Shown here in pieces: positions 52,337 to 61,084 of a stretch of DNA of 64,000 bases (within the stretch, counting starts at the first letter, position 1; every line of letters starts with the position of its first letter). The DNA is from Pseudooceanicola marinus (GTDB taxonomy: Bacteria; Pseudomonadota; Alphaproteobacteria; Rhodobacterales; Rhodobacteraceae), in the NCBI RefSeq assembly GCF_020177265.1, contig NZ_JAIVMC010000004.1, forward strand, positions 310,001-374,000. The letters run 5' to 3'. The notes under the pieces are model-generated. The model worked only from the letters and a program-made list of their open reading frames with translations, had not been told where the DNA came from and ran no database searches. The position numbers were made by a program, and so were the translations under genes.

Positions 52337-53353
52337 ATGATGCGTTCTGTACTTCTGGCGGCAGCAGCCGCAACCACCATGGCGGCCCCGCTGGCCGCCC
52401 AGGACGACCCCGTCAACCTGCGCTTCGGCGTCTGGGTCGGGCCGACCCACCCGCTGATGCAAGGCACCCAGGCCTGGATGGATGCGATCGAGGAGGCCTC
52501 TGACGGGTCGATCGAGATCACGCTTTACCCCTCGCGCCAGCTGGGCGCGGCGGTGGACCACTACGACCTGGCCCGTGACGGGATCGCCGACATCACCCTG
52601 GTGAACCCCGGCTACAACGCCGGCCGCTTCCCGGTGATTTCCTATGGTGAGCTGCCCTTCCGCTTCAACCACGCGGTGGCGGGCTCTCGCGCTCTGGACC
52701 AGTGGTATCGCGCCTATGCCGATCAGGAGATGTCGGAGGTGAAGTTCTGCATGGCCTTCATGCATTCGCCCGGCACGATCCACACCACCAGCCCGGTCAG
52801 CGGGCCGGAGGATCTGGACGGGCTGTCGATCCGCCCGGCCAACGGCACCCTGGGCAACTACCTGTCCAGCCTGGGCGCCACCACCATCCAGGCCTCCGCG
52901 GCCGAGATGCGCGACCTGCTGACCCGGGGCACCGCCGATGGCACCGCGAGCCCCTACAGCTCGCTGGTGACCTGGGGCATTGCCGATGCCGCGACCCATC
53001 ACCTGGACATGCCGATGTATGCGGCCAACTTCGTCTACGTGATCTCGCCCATGGCCTGGGACCGGATGAGCGAGGCGCAGCAGGCGGTGATGGACGAGCA
53101 TTGCTCGACCGACTGGGCCGGCCGCATCGTCGAGCTCTGGGCCGAGGAGGACCTGGAGGAGCGTGCGGTGCTGGAAGAGGACAGCGCGCATACCTTCAGC
53201 GCGCCCACCGAGGCGCAGCGTACCGCTTGGCTGGAGGCGGCAGACCCCGCCATCGCGCGCTGGCGCGAGCAGGTCGAGGCGTCCGAAGTGGATGCCGCCG
53301 AGGCAGAGGCGGCCATCGAGGCGGCGATTGCCGAGAACGATGCCGGCCTCTGA
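52337..53353 (+). CDS. TRAP transporter substrate-binding protein (DctP family)
   Basis: 338-aa periplasmic binding protein with a short Sec signal (MMRSVLLAAAAATTMAAPLAAQ). DctP features are FGVWVGPTHPLMQGTQAWMDAIE, the ITLYPSRQLGAAVDHYDLARDG segment, and the conserved arginine in LDGLSIRPANGTLG that binds ligand carboxylates. AGGAGGAGGAAGAG precedes the ATG. It delivers the substrate to the DctQ/DctM membrane pair immediately downstream. A carboxylate ligand is implied by the family and the neighbouring decarboxylase. Confidence 0.92.
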   Translation: MMRSVLLAAAAATTMAAPLAAQDDPVNLRFGVWVGPTHPLMQGTQAWMDAIEEASDGSIEITLYPSRQLGAAVDHYDLARDGIADITLVNPGYNAGRFPVISYGELPFRFNHAVAGSRALDQWYRAYADQEMSEVKFCMAFMHSPGTIHTTSPVSGPEDLDGLSIRPANGTLGNYLSSLGATTIQASAAEMRDLLTRGTADGTASPYSSLVTWGIADAATHHLDMPMYAANFVYVISPMAWDRMSEAQQAVMDEHCSTDWAGRIVELWAEEDLEERAVLEEDSAHTFSAPTEAQRTAWLEAADPAIARWREQVEASEVDAAEAEAAIEAAIAENDAGL

Positions 53354-53381
53354 TCGCGTCATGATCCCGGAGGCGGGCCGC

Positions 53382-53849
53382 ATGGCCCGCCTGATCTCGG
53401 CCATCGAAATGGTGGCCGGGATTTTCCTCGTGCTGATCGCCGCGTTGACGGTGACCGAGGCGACCCTGCGCTATGCCCTGGGCATGCGCATCCCCGATGC
53501 CTACGTCGGCGCCACCGCGCTGCAGGGGATCGCCATCGCATGGGGCATCGCCTGCACCACCTGGACGCGCCGCCACATCACCGTCGATGCCATCTACGAG
53601 CTGTCGCCGAGGGCCGTGCAGAAGGCGATGAACGTCTTCTCCTCGGCAGTGACCTTCGCCGCGATGCTGACGCTGATGATCATGCTCTGGCGCAAGACCG
53701 CCAGCAGCCTCGAAAGCGGCGAGGTTTCTGCCGACCTGCTGCTGCCGCTCTGGCCGGTGGTTGGGGCCACCGCCGCCGGCATCGCCGCCGCTTCCATCCT
53801 GGGCCTGCTGCGCCTGGGCCGTGACATTCTGGACTTCAGGACCCGTTGA
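53382..53849 (+). CDS. TRAP transporter small permease (DctQ family)
   Basis: Four-helix membrane subunit of about 155 aa. I choose ATG 53382 because GGAGG lies eight bases before it. An in-frame ATG at 53361 is a possible longer start. Hydrophobic segments are near 5-28, 45-60, 85-110 and 125-145, with the WGIACTTWTRRHITVDAIYEL region typical of DctQ between the second and third. Its stop overlaps the dctM start (TGATG). Confidence 0.87.
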   Translation: MARLISAIEMVAGIFLVLIAALTVTEATLRYALGMRIPDAYVGATALQGIAIAWGIACTTWTRRHITVDAIYELSPRAVQKAMNVFSSAVTFAAMLTLMIMLWRKTASSLESGEVSADLLLPLWPVVGATAAGIAAASILGLLRLGRDILDFRTR

Positions 53850-55147
53850 TGGACCCGACACTGCTTTCCTTCCTGGGCTTTGGTGGCCTGTTCCTGCTGA
53901 TCATCCTGCGGGTGCCCATCGGGATCGCCATGGGCGTCGTGGGCGTCTGCGGTTTCGCCGCCGTGGTCAACTGGTCCGCCGGGCTGAACCTGCTGGTCAA
54001 TGCCCCCTACCGGATGATGTCGGACTATTCGCTGAGCGTGGTGCCGATGTTCGTGCTGATGGGGGTCTTCGCCGGGGCCGGGGGCCTCAGCCGCGAGCTG
54101 TTCGATGCCTCCAACACCTGGCTGGGGCATGTGCGCGGCGGGCTGGCCACGGCCACCGTGGCGGCCAGCGGCGGCTTTGCGGCGATCAACGGGTCCTCGG
54201 TGGCCTGCGCGGCAACCATGACGACCGTCGCCCTGCCGGAGATGCGGCGCGCAGGCTATGCGCCAGGGCTGGCGGCGGGCGTCATTGCCGCAGGCGGCAC
54301 GCTGGGGTCGATGATCCCGCCCTCTGTCTTCCTGCTGCTTTACGGGATCATCACCGAACAGAACGTGGCCGAGCTGTTCATGGCCGGCGTGATCCCCGGC
54401 CTTCTGGGCCTCGGCCTTTACGCGCTGGTGGTGCAGATCATCGCGCGTCGCCGCCCCGACAGCATGCCGCACGGGCGGCGCGCCAGCTGGGGCGAGCGTT
54501 TCGCCGCGCTGCGCGGGCTCTGGGCTACGCTGCTGCTGTTCGCGCTGGTGATCGTCGGCATGTACGGCGGTTTCGTCACCGTGACCGAGGCGGCGGGGGT
54601 GGGCGCCGTGGGCGCGCTGCTGATCGGCGTGGCGCGCGGCAAGCTGCCGCCGCGGGTGATCCTGCGCTGCCTGGTGGATGCGCTGCAGATCACCGCCGCG
54701 ATCTTCACCATTGCCGTGGGTGCCACGCTCTTCGGCTATTTCCTGACCGTGACCCAGGTGACCCAGAACCTAACCACCTACCTGACCCAGGTACCGCTGC
54801 CCGCCTGGGGCGTGCTGGGCCTGATCCTGCTGGTCTACCTGGCCCTTGGCGCGGTGATGGACGAACTGGCGGTGATCCTGCTGACGGTGCCCATCGTCTT
54901 CCCGGCGATGCAGGCGCTCGGCTTCGATCCGATCTGGTTCGGCATCGTCCTGGTCACCACCATCTCCATCGGGTTGATCTCTCCGCCCGTGGGGATGAAT
55001 GTCTTCGTGATCAATTCGATCGCGCGGGATGTGAAACTGACCGAGATCTACCGCGGCGTGCTGCCCTTCGTAGGCGCCGACCTGGTGCGCATTCTGGCGC
55101 TGTGCCTGTTCCCGGCCCTTGCACTCTGGCTGCCGGGCACGATGTAG
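53849..55147 (+). CDS. TRAP transporter large permease (DctM family)
   Basis: 432-aa membrane subunit that carries the sodium-coupled transport step, with about twelve hydrophobic segments. Conserved parts are the GVFAGAGGLSRELFDASNTWLGHVRGGLA block, SGGFAAINGSSVACAATMTTVALPEMRRAGY split over the first repeat, IPPSVFLLLYG, and LISPPVGMNVFVINS near the end. The ATG at 53849 overlaps the DctQ stop. It is 35 bp before the aldehyde dehydrogenase gene. Confidence 0.94.
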   Translation: MDPTLLSFLGFGGLFLLIILRVPIGIAMGVVGVCGFAAVVNWSAGLNLLVNAPYRMMSDYSLSVVPMFVLMGVFAGAGGLSRELFDASNTWLGHVRGGLATATVAASGGFAAINGSSVACAATMTTVALPEMRRAGYAPGLAAGVIAAGGTLGSMIPPSVFLLLYGIITEQNVAELFMAGVIPGLLGLGLYALVVQIIARRRPDSMPHGRRASWGERFAALRGLWATLLLFALVIVGMYGGFVTVTEAAGVGAVGALLIGVARGKLPPRVILRCLVDALQITAAIFTIAVGATLFGYFLTVTQVTQNLTTYLTQVPLPAWGVLGLILLVYLALGAVMDELAVILLTVPIVFPAMQALGFDPIWFGIVLVTTISIGLISPPVGMNVFVINSIARDVKLTEIYRGVLPFVGADLVRILALCLFPALALWLPGTM

Positions 55148-55182
55148 AGAAATGAACAATTGGTTGATGGAGGAGTGAGACC

Positions 55183-56643
55183 ATGAACGTGCAAAACCCC
55201 GGCCTTCGGGCCCCGACGCAGTTCTTCATTGGTGGCAAGTGGGTTGCCCCCAAGGGTGACAAGACGCTGGAGGTGATCTCTCCGGTGACGGAACAGAAGG
55301 TGATGGAATATCCCGAGGCCTCGACCGCCGACGTGGATGATGCCGTTGCCGCGGCCCGCGATGCCTTCGACAACGGCCCCTGGCCGCGGATGAGCCCCAA
55401 GGAACGCGCGGGCTATCTGCGCAAGGTGGCCGACAACATCGAGGCACGGCTGGACGAAATCGCCTCCAGCTGGACCGGCCAGATGGGCGCGCCGATTTCC
55501 CTGACGAAAATCCTGGCGCCGCAGAACGTGACCCTGTTCCGCTACTACGCCGATCTGATCGACAGCAATTCCTACAGCTTCACCGATGAACGCGAACGCG
55601 CCGATGGCGGCCGTGTGGTGGTGGCCAAGGAACCCGTGGGCGTCTGCGCCGCGATCACGCCGTGGAACGCGCCGATGGTGCTGCTGACCTACAAGATCGC
55701 GGCCGGTCTAGCGGCGGGCTGTACCTTCGTGGCCAAACCCTCGCCCGAAACCCCGCTGGAGGCCTATATCCTGGCCGAGTGCATCGAGGCAGCGGGCCTG
55801 CCTGCGGGCGTCTTCAACCTGGTGCCGGCGGCGCGCGAGGTGGGCGATTACCTGGTGCGCCACACCGACGTGGACAAGGTGGCCTTCACCGGCTCCACCG
55901 CGGCGGGCAAGCATATCGCGGCGGTCTGTTCCGAACGCCTGGCGCGCGTCTCGCTGGAACTGGGCGGCAAGTCGGCGGCGATCCTGCTGGATGACGCCGA
56001 TTTCGAGGCCGCGCTACCCTCGCTGATGGTCTACACCATGCCGATCACCGGGCAGGTCTGCTTCTCGCTGACCCGGATCCTGGTGCCGGAAAGCCGCGCG
56101 AAGGAGTTCACTGACCTCTTCGTCGGCGCGGTGAAGGGCATCAAGGTGGGCGACCCGGCGGATCCGGCGACCCAGATGGGTCCGCTGGCCATGGGCCGCC
56201 AGAAGGAGCGGGTCGAGGGCTACATCAAGGCCGGCCTCGAAGAGGGCGCCAAGATCGCCACGGGCGGCGGCACGCCCGACGGGATGGAGAAAGGCTTCTA
56301 CTTCGAGCCGACGGTCTTCACCGATGTCACGCCCGAGATGACCATCGCCCGCGAGGAGATCTTCGGCCCCGTGGTGTCGATCATCACCTACAAGGACGAT
56401 GAGGACGCCATCGCCAAGGCCAATGCCACGGATTACGGCCTGAACGGTGCGATCTACTCCACCGACAGCGAACGCGCCTACCAGATCGCGCGCCGGGTGA
56501 AATCGGGCGGCCTGACGATCAACGGCAATATCATCGACCCGACCATGCCCTTCGGCGGCGTGAAGCAGTCGGGCTACGGCCGCGAAGGCGGGATCGAAGG
56601 GCTGGACAACTACCTGGAAGGCAAGACCATCCACTTCGCCTGA
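55183..56643 (+). CDS. NAD(P)-dependent aldehyde dehydrogenase
   Basis: 486-aa ALDH-superfamily enzyme that oxidises an aldehyde to the acid. Catalytic Cys293 (TGQVCFS) and Glu259 (SLELGGKS) are in place. The cofactor and oxyanion motifs ITPWNAP and FTGSTAAGK are also present. A strong GGAGGAG precedes the ATG. As last gene of the decarboxylase-TRAP operon it would take the aldehyde made by the benzoylformate-decarboxylase-like enzyme, in the style of benzaldehyde dehydrogenase. A strong terminator follows. Confidence 0.92.
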   Translation: MNVQNPGLRAPTQFFIGGKWVAPKGDKTLEVISPVTEQKVMEYPEASTADVDDAVAAARDAFDNGPWPRMSPKERAGYLRKVADNIEARLDEIASSWTGQMGAPISLTKILAPQNVTLFRYYADLIDSNSYSFTDERERADGGRVVVAKEPVGVCAAITPWNAPMVLLTYKIAAGLAAGCTFVAKPSPETPLEAYILAECIEAAGLPAGVFNLVPAAREVGDYLVRHTDVDKVAFTGSTAAGKHIAAVCSERLARVSLELGGKSAAILLDDADFEAALPSLMVYTMPITGQVCFSLTRILVPESRAKEFTDLFVGAVKGIKVGDPADPATQMGPLAMGRQKERVEGYIKAGLEEGAKIATGGGTPDGMEKGFYFEPTVFTDVTPEMTIAREEIFGPVVSIITYKDDEDAIAKANATDYGLNGAIYSTDSERAYQIARRVKSGGLTINGNIIDPTMPFGGVKQSGYGREGGIEGLDNYLEGKTIHFA

Positions 56644-56664
56644 TCCCGGTCGCCAATTTCAAAG

Positions 56665-56697
56665 ACGCCCGCCCCCGAAAGAAAGGGGCGGGCGTTT
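56665..56697. terminator. Terminator between the aldehyde dehydrogenase and mannitol dehydrogenase genes
   Basis: 11-bp perfect stem ACGCCCGCCCC / GGGGCGGGCGT with a 9-nt loop, then TT. It sits between convergent genes and may serve both. Confidence 0.82.
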
Positions 56698-56737
56698 GCA
56701 TGTCCGGGGGGCGGCGCCCCTGCTCCATAGGGGCAGC

Positions 56738-58231
56738 TCAGGCCGCTGCGTCGCCGGCCAGGTAGGCCGCCAGCGCGGCTTCGGTGCCCTCGGCCCAGAT
56801 CATACGCAGCCAGCGATCAAATGCCTTGGCGAAACGGGGCGCCTTGGCCAGGTCGCCATAGGTCGCGGGCTGGGCCAGCCAGGCGGCGGGCCTGTCGCGC
56901 GCGATGAGGGCCGTGGCGCGCAGTTGATCCCAGTGGGGATCGTTGGGGGCGATCTCGCTGCCGTCCTCGCGGGTGCTTGCGCACATCCGCGCCCAGAGCG
57001 CCTCGACCAGGGCCAACCCCTCCACCGGGGCGTCCTTGTCCAGCGCGTCGCGCAGGATCGGTAGGACGAAGCCCGCGTGCCGCGATGATCCGTCGAAGGC
57101 GACGCGGCGGGTGGTGTCGCGGATCGCGGGGTTGGCGAAACGGGTCTCGATCAGCTGCATGTAGGCCGCGGGCGTCATGCCGGGCACGGGCGCCACATGC
57201 GGCACGATCTCGGTGGTTTCGACCCGGCGCCAGAAGGGGGCGATGCGGGAATCGTTCATGCAGTCGTCGATGGTGGCGCAGCCCAGCAGTTCGCCCGCAT
57301 TGGCCAGCACCTGGTGCCCGGCGTTGAGGATGCGGATCTTCATCGCCTCGTAGTCATGCACCTCTGCGGTGAAGGTCGCGCCGACCTTGTCCCAGGGCGG
57401 GCGCCCGGCGCAGAAGGCATCCTCGATCACCCACTGGCGGAAGTTCTCATGCGTCACCGGCGCCGCGTCTTCGATGCCGAAGGCGCGGGCGGCCTCGATC
57501 TCCGCCGGGCCGGTGGCGGGGACGATGCAGTCGACCATGGAGTTGGGGAAGGTGCAGGCGCCCTCGATCCAGTCGGCCAGGTCCGGGTCGGACAGGCGCG
57601 CCAGGCCGACGACCGCGTCGCGGGTGATGGCGCCGTTGCCGCGCAGGTTGTCGCAGCTTTGCACGGTGAAGGGGCCGTGGCCCGCCGCCCGCCGCAGGCG
57701 CAGGGCCGCGACGATGGCGCCGAAGGCCGTGCGGGGCGTTTCCGGGTTGGCCGCGTCATGGGCGATGTCGGGATGGGCCGGGTCGAAGTGCCCGGTCGAG
57801 GGGTTCACGAAATAGCCGCCCTCGGTCACCGTCAGCGACACGATGCGGATCGCGGGATCGGCCATCTGGGCGATCAGGGGCGCATTGTCCTCGGCCACGG
57901 GCAGGAAGTCGATCATCGCGCCGCAGACCTCGGCGCTGGTGCCCTTGGGGCTCAGCTCGATCAGCGTGGTCAGGCAATCCTGGGCCAGAAGACGCTCGCG
58001 CATGGCGGCGTCACCGGGACGGACACCCGCGCCGATGATGGCCCAGTCCTGGGCCAGCCCCTGCTGCATCAGACGGTGCAGATACCAGGCCTGGTGGGCG
58101 CGGTGAAAGTTGCCGGTGCCGATATGCACGATGCCGGGGCTGAGGTCGGCCGCGTCATAGCCGGGGCGGGCGATATCCTCGGGCAGGGTGCCAAGCATGG
58201 CACGGCCGAGACGGACGGGGTCCTGGGTCAT
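56738..58231 (-). CDS. mtlK: Mannitol dehydrogenase family protein (polyol 2-dehydrogenase)
   Basis: 497-aa long-chain polyol dehydrogenase of the mannitol 2-dehydrogenase family, which oxidises mannitol to fructose with NAD. The Rossmann start GIVHIGTGNFHRAHQAWYLH and the CDNLRGNGAITRDAV segment are typical. The catalytic block is MKIRILNAGHQVLANAG, with the conserved Lys, Asn and His. It is the last gene of the polyol ABC operon, matching the smo-mtlK order of Rhodobacter. Mannitol, sorbitol or arabitol preference cannot be read from sequence. Confidence 0.9.
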   Translation of the reverse strand: MTQDPVRLGRAMLGTLPEDIARPGYDAADLSPGIVHIGTGNFHRAHQAWYLHRLMQQGLAQDWAIIGAGVRPGDAAMRERLLAQDCLTTLIELSPKGTSAEVCGAMIDFLPVAEDNAPLIAQMADPAIRIVSLTVTEGGYFVNPSTGHFDPAHPDIAHDAANPETPRTAFGAIVAALRLRRAAGHGPFTVQSCDNLRGNGAITRDAVVGLARLSDPDLADWIEGACTFPNSMVDCIVPATGPAEIEAARAFGIEDAAPVTHENFRQWVIEDAFCAGRPPWDKVGATFTAEVHDYEAMKIRILNAGHQVLANAGELLGCATIDDCMNDSRIAPFWRRVETTEIVPHVAPVPGMTPAAYMQLIETRFANPAIRDTTRRVAFDGSSRHAGFVLPILRDALDKDAPVEGLALVEALWARMCASTREDGSEIAPNDPHWDQLRATALIARDRPAAWLAQPATYGDLAKAPRFAKAFDRWLRMIWAEGTEAALAAYLAGDAAA

Positions 58232-58257
58232 GATGTGGGTCCTTCCTGGCCTCTGCC

Positions 58258-59259
58258 TCAGTCGATCCGCAGACCCTGGGCGTCGAAGCGGTGGATCAGA
58301 TCCTCGCGCGGGGCCAGCGACACCCGGTCGCCGTGGCGCAACCCGACCTCGCCGGTGGCGCGCACGGTCACGGTCTCGGCCAGGCCGGTGTCATGCACGT
58401 GCAGGAAGGTGTCCGATCCCAGGTGTTCGGCCACGCCCACGGTGCCCGACCACGGCCCGCTGTCGACCACGTCGATATGTTCGGGGCGGATGCCGATGGT
58501 ATGGGCGTTCTGCGCTGCCGCCACCTCGCCTTCCAGCAGGTTCATCTTCGGCGAGCCGATGAAACCCGCGACGAAGAGGTTGCGGGGGCTGCGGTAAAGC
58601 TCCAGCGGCGATCCCACCTGTTCGATGTTGCCGGCGCGCAGCACGACGATCTTGTCGGCCATGGTCATCGCCTCGACCTGGTCGTGGGTGACGTAGATCA
58701 TCGTCGTCTTCAGCTTGGCGTGCAGCTCGCCGATCTCCATCCGCATGCCGACACGCAGGGCGGCGTCGAGGTTCGACAGCGGTTCATCGAAGAGGAAGGC
58801 GGCGGGTTCGCGCACGATGGCGCGGCCGATGGCGACCCGCTGGCGTTGACCGCCCGACAGCTGGCCCGGGCGCCGGTCCAGGTAGTCGGTGAGGTTCAGC
58901 GCCTTGGCCGCGGCCTCGATCCGCTTGTCCTGTTCGGCCTTCGGCACGCCTGCCATCTTCATCGGGAAGGCGATGTTGCGGCGCACGGACATATGCGGGT
59001 AGAGCGCGTAGCTCTGGAACACCATGGCCAGGCCGCGCCGCGCCGGCGGGGTGGAAGAGGCATCGGTGCCGTCGATGCGGATCGCCCCGGAGGAGATATC
59101 CTCCAGCCCCGCGATCAGGCGCAGCAGGGTGGATTTGCCGCAGCCCGATGGCCCGACGAAGACGCAGAACTCTCCGTCCTCGATGGTCAGGTCCAGGGGC
59201 GGAATGACCTGGACGTCGCCGAAGGACTTGGTGACTTGCTCGAGCGTGATCTGTCCCAT
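58258..59259 (-). CDS. smoK: Polyol ABC transporter ATP-binding protein (SmoK/UgpC type)
   Basis: 333-aa ATPase of the carbohydrate CUT1 class. Walker A is GPSGCGKST, the signature is LSGGQRQR, Walker B is [13 protein letters not shown], and the switch histidine is in YVTHDQ. The C-terminal TOBE-like domain (about 235-330) has [14 protein letters not shown], which in MalK-like ATPases allows regulation. It lies 12 bp after the permease gene and 26 bp before mtlK. Confidence 0.92.
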   Translation of the reverse strand: MGQITLEQVTKSFGDVQVIPPLDLTIEDGEFCVFVGPSGCGKSTLLRLIAGLEDISSGAIRIDGTDASSTPPARRGLAMVFQSYALYPHMSVRRNIAFPMKMAGVPKAEQDKRIEAAAKALNLTDYLDRRPGQLSGGQRQRVAIGRAIVREPAAFLFDEPLSNLDAALRVGMRMEIGELHAKLKTTMIYVTHDQVEAMTMADKIVVLRAGNIEQVGSPLELYRSPRNLFVAGFIGSPKMNLLEGEVAAAQNAHTIGIRPEHIDVVDSGPWSGTVGVAEHLGSDTFLHVHDTGLAETVTVRATGEVGLRHGDRVSLAPREDLIHRFDAQGLRID

Positions 59260-59271
59260 TGAACTGTTCCT

Positions 59272-60102
59272 TTACTTGACGGCGCCGAAGGTCAGGCCGC
59301 GCACGAGTTGTTTCTGGCTGAACCAGCCGAGGATGAGGATGGGGGCGATGGCCATGGTCGAGGCCGCCGAAAGTTTCGCGTAGAAGAGGCCCTCGGGGCT
59401 GGAGTAGCTGGCGATGAAGGCCGTCAGCGGGGCGGCATTGGCCGCCGTCAGGTTCAGCGTCCAGAAGGCCTCGTTCCAGGCGAGGATGAAGTTCAGCAGC
59501 AGGGTCGAGGCGATTCCGGGCACGGCCATGGGCGTGAGGACATAGAGGATCTCCTCCTTCAGCCCGGCCCCGTCCATGCGCGCGGCCTCCAGGATCTCGC
59601 CCGGGATTTCGCGGAAGTAGGTGTAGAGCATCCAGACGATGATCGGCAGGTTGATCAGCATCAGGATCGCCACCAGCGCCGCGCGGCTGTCCAGCAGGCC
59701 GAAGCGGATGCAGATCAGGTAGATCGGGTAGAGGACGCCCACGGCGGGCAGCATCTTCGTCGACAGCATCCACAGCAGGATGTCCTTGGTCCGCTTGCTG
59801 GGCACGAAGGCCATGGACCAGGCGGCGGGCACGGCGATGATGACGCCGAGGATGGTGGAGCCCCCCGCCAGGATGACCGAGTTCCACAGGAAGCGCATGT
59901 AGTCGGAGCGTTCCTGTACCACGCGGTAATTCTCCAGCGTCCAGTCGAAACCGAGGAAGATCGGCGGATCCGCGATCGCCTGGGCCTCGGTCTTGAAGCT
60001 GGTGAGGATCGTCCAGAGGATCGGGAAGAAGACCAGCAGACCGATGCCCCAGGCGGCGGCGGTGGCGATGGTCTTGCGGCGGGTCGAGACGGCACGGGCC
60101 AT
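59272..60102 (-). CDS. smoG: Polyol ABC transporter permease (SmoG-like)
   Basis: 276-aa CUT1 permease with six hydrophobic segments. The EAA loop reads EILEAARMDGAGLKEEILYVLTP, the contact site for the ATPase. It starts at ATG 60102, shortly after the partner permease. Its C-terminus RGLTFGAVK is standard for MalG-type proteins. Confidence 0.9.
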   Translation of the reverse strand: MARAVSTRRKTIATAAAWGIGLLVFFPILWTILTSFKTEAQAIADPPIFLGFDWTLENYRVVQERSDYMRFLWNSVILAGGSTILGVIIAVPAAWSMAFVPSKRTKDILLWMLSTKMLPAVGVLYPIYLICIRFGLLDSRAALVAILMLINLPIIVWMLYTYFREIPGEILEAARMDGAGLKEEILYVLTPMAVPGIASTLLLNFILAWNEAFWTLNLTAANAAPLTAFIASYSSPEGLFYAKLSAASTMAIAPILILGWFSQKQLVRGLTFGAVK

Positions 60103-60115
60103 GGGCGGGATCTCC

Positions 60116-60982
60116 TCAGCGGTCCAGGTTCTTGCCGACGATGCGCATCAGGAAGATGGCGACGATATTGGCGAGGATGATGGCGTAGACGCCGCCTGCG
60201 CTGCCCAGGCCCACGTTCTGGCTTTCCAGCACGCGCTGGAAGATCAGGTAGGTCAGGGTGCGGGTGCCGAAGGCGCCGCCGGTGGTCACGAAGATCTCGG
60301 CGAAGATCGAAAGCAGGAAGATCGTCTGGATCAGCAGCACGATGGTGATGGCGCGGCCCAGGTGCGGCAGGATGATGTAGGTGAAGCGTGACAGCGGGCT
60401 GGCCCCGTCCATCTCCGCCGCCTCCAGCTGTTCACGGTCCAGCGACTGCACGGCGGTCAGCAGGATCAGCGTGGCGAAGGGCAGCCATTGCCACGACACG
60501 ATCATCACGATTGAGGTGGTGGGCACCTCGGACAGCCAGGCGATGGGATCGGCCCCGAAGAAGCGCCACAGGTGCGCCAGAAGCCCGTTGGTGGGATCCA
60601 TGAACATGTTCTTCCACACCAGCGCCGAGACGGTGGGCATGACGAAGAAGGGCGCGATGACCAAGATGCGCACGATGCCCTGGCCCCACATCGGCTGATC
60701 CAGCAGCAGCGCCAGCAGGACGCCCAGGACGATGGTGATAACAAGGACGCCGCCCACGATCACCAGCGTCGTCTGCACGCTGGGCCAGAAGGCGGAGGAG
60801 GTCACGAAACGGGTGAAGTTGTCGAAGCCTGCCCACCCCAGGTCGCCGCCTCGCAGCGGCAGGTAGCGGCGGAAGGAGAACCACAGCGTCATGGTCAGAG
60901 GCACCAGCATCCAGCCCAGAAGCAGGATCACGGCGGGGGCCATCATCAGGCGCGCGGCAGAGCGGGAATGCTGGGTGGCCAT
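60116..60982 (-). CDS. smoF: Polyol ABC transporter permease (SmoF-like)
   Basis: 288-aa CUT1 permease, MalF-type, with six hydrophobic segments starting near residue 12. The EAA loop is EQLEAAEMDGASPLSRFTYIILP. A 10-bp stem-loop lies in the 102-bp gap between the binding-protein gene and this one, a common arrangement that lowers permease expression relative to the binding protein. Confidence 0.9.
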   Translation of the reverse strand: MATQHSRSAARLMMAPAVILLLGWMLVPLTMTLWFSFRRYLPLRGGDLGWAGFDNFTRFVTSSAFWPSVQTTLVIVGGVLVITIVLGVLLALLLDQPMWGQGIVRILVIAPFFVMPTVSALVWKNMFMDPTNGLLAHLWRFFGADPIAWLSEVPTTSIVMIVSWQWLPFATLILLTAVQSLDREQLEAAEMDGASPLSRFTYIILPHLGRAITIVLLIQTIFLLSIFAEIFVTTGGAFGTRTLTYLIFQRVLESQNVGLGSAGGVYAIILANIVAIFLMRIVGKNLDR

Positions 60983-61045
60983 CGGGGAAGCCTTTCCGGT
61001 CAGGCGTTTTGCCTGGCTCGCAGTTGGTCGGGAACGTCAGGGGAT

Positions 61046-61071
61046 GCGGGCGGCGGAGTCACGCCGCCCGC
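61046..61071 (-). other. Intercistronic stem-loop between binding-protein and permease genes
   Basis: Perfect 10-bp stem GCGGGCGGCG / CGCCGCCCGC with a 6-nt loop and no T-tract. It probably protects the upstream binding-protein mRNA or attenuates readthrough. Confidence 0.7.
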
Positions 61072-61084
61072 GGGGGAGCGGGGC

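Noticed and set aside
50147-53404. Long minus-strand open frame opposite the decarboxylase and DctP genes
   Set aside because: It is a composition artefact. It crosses three genuine genes and has no domain or ribosome site.
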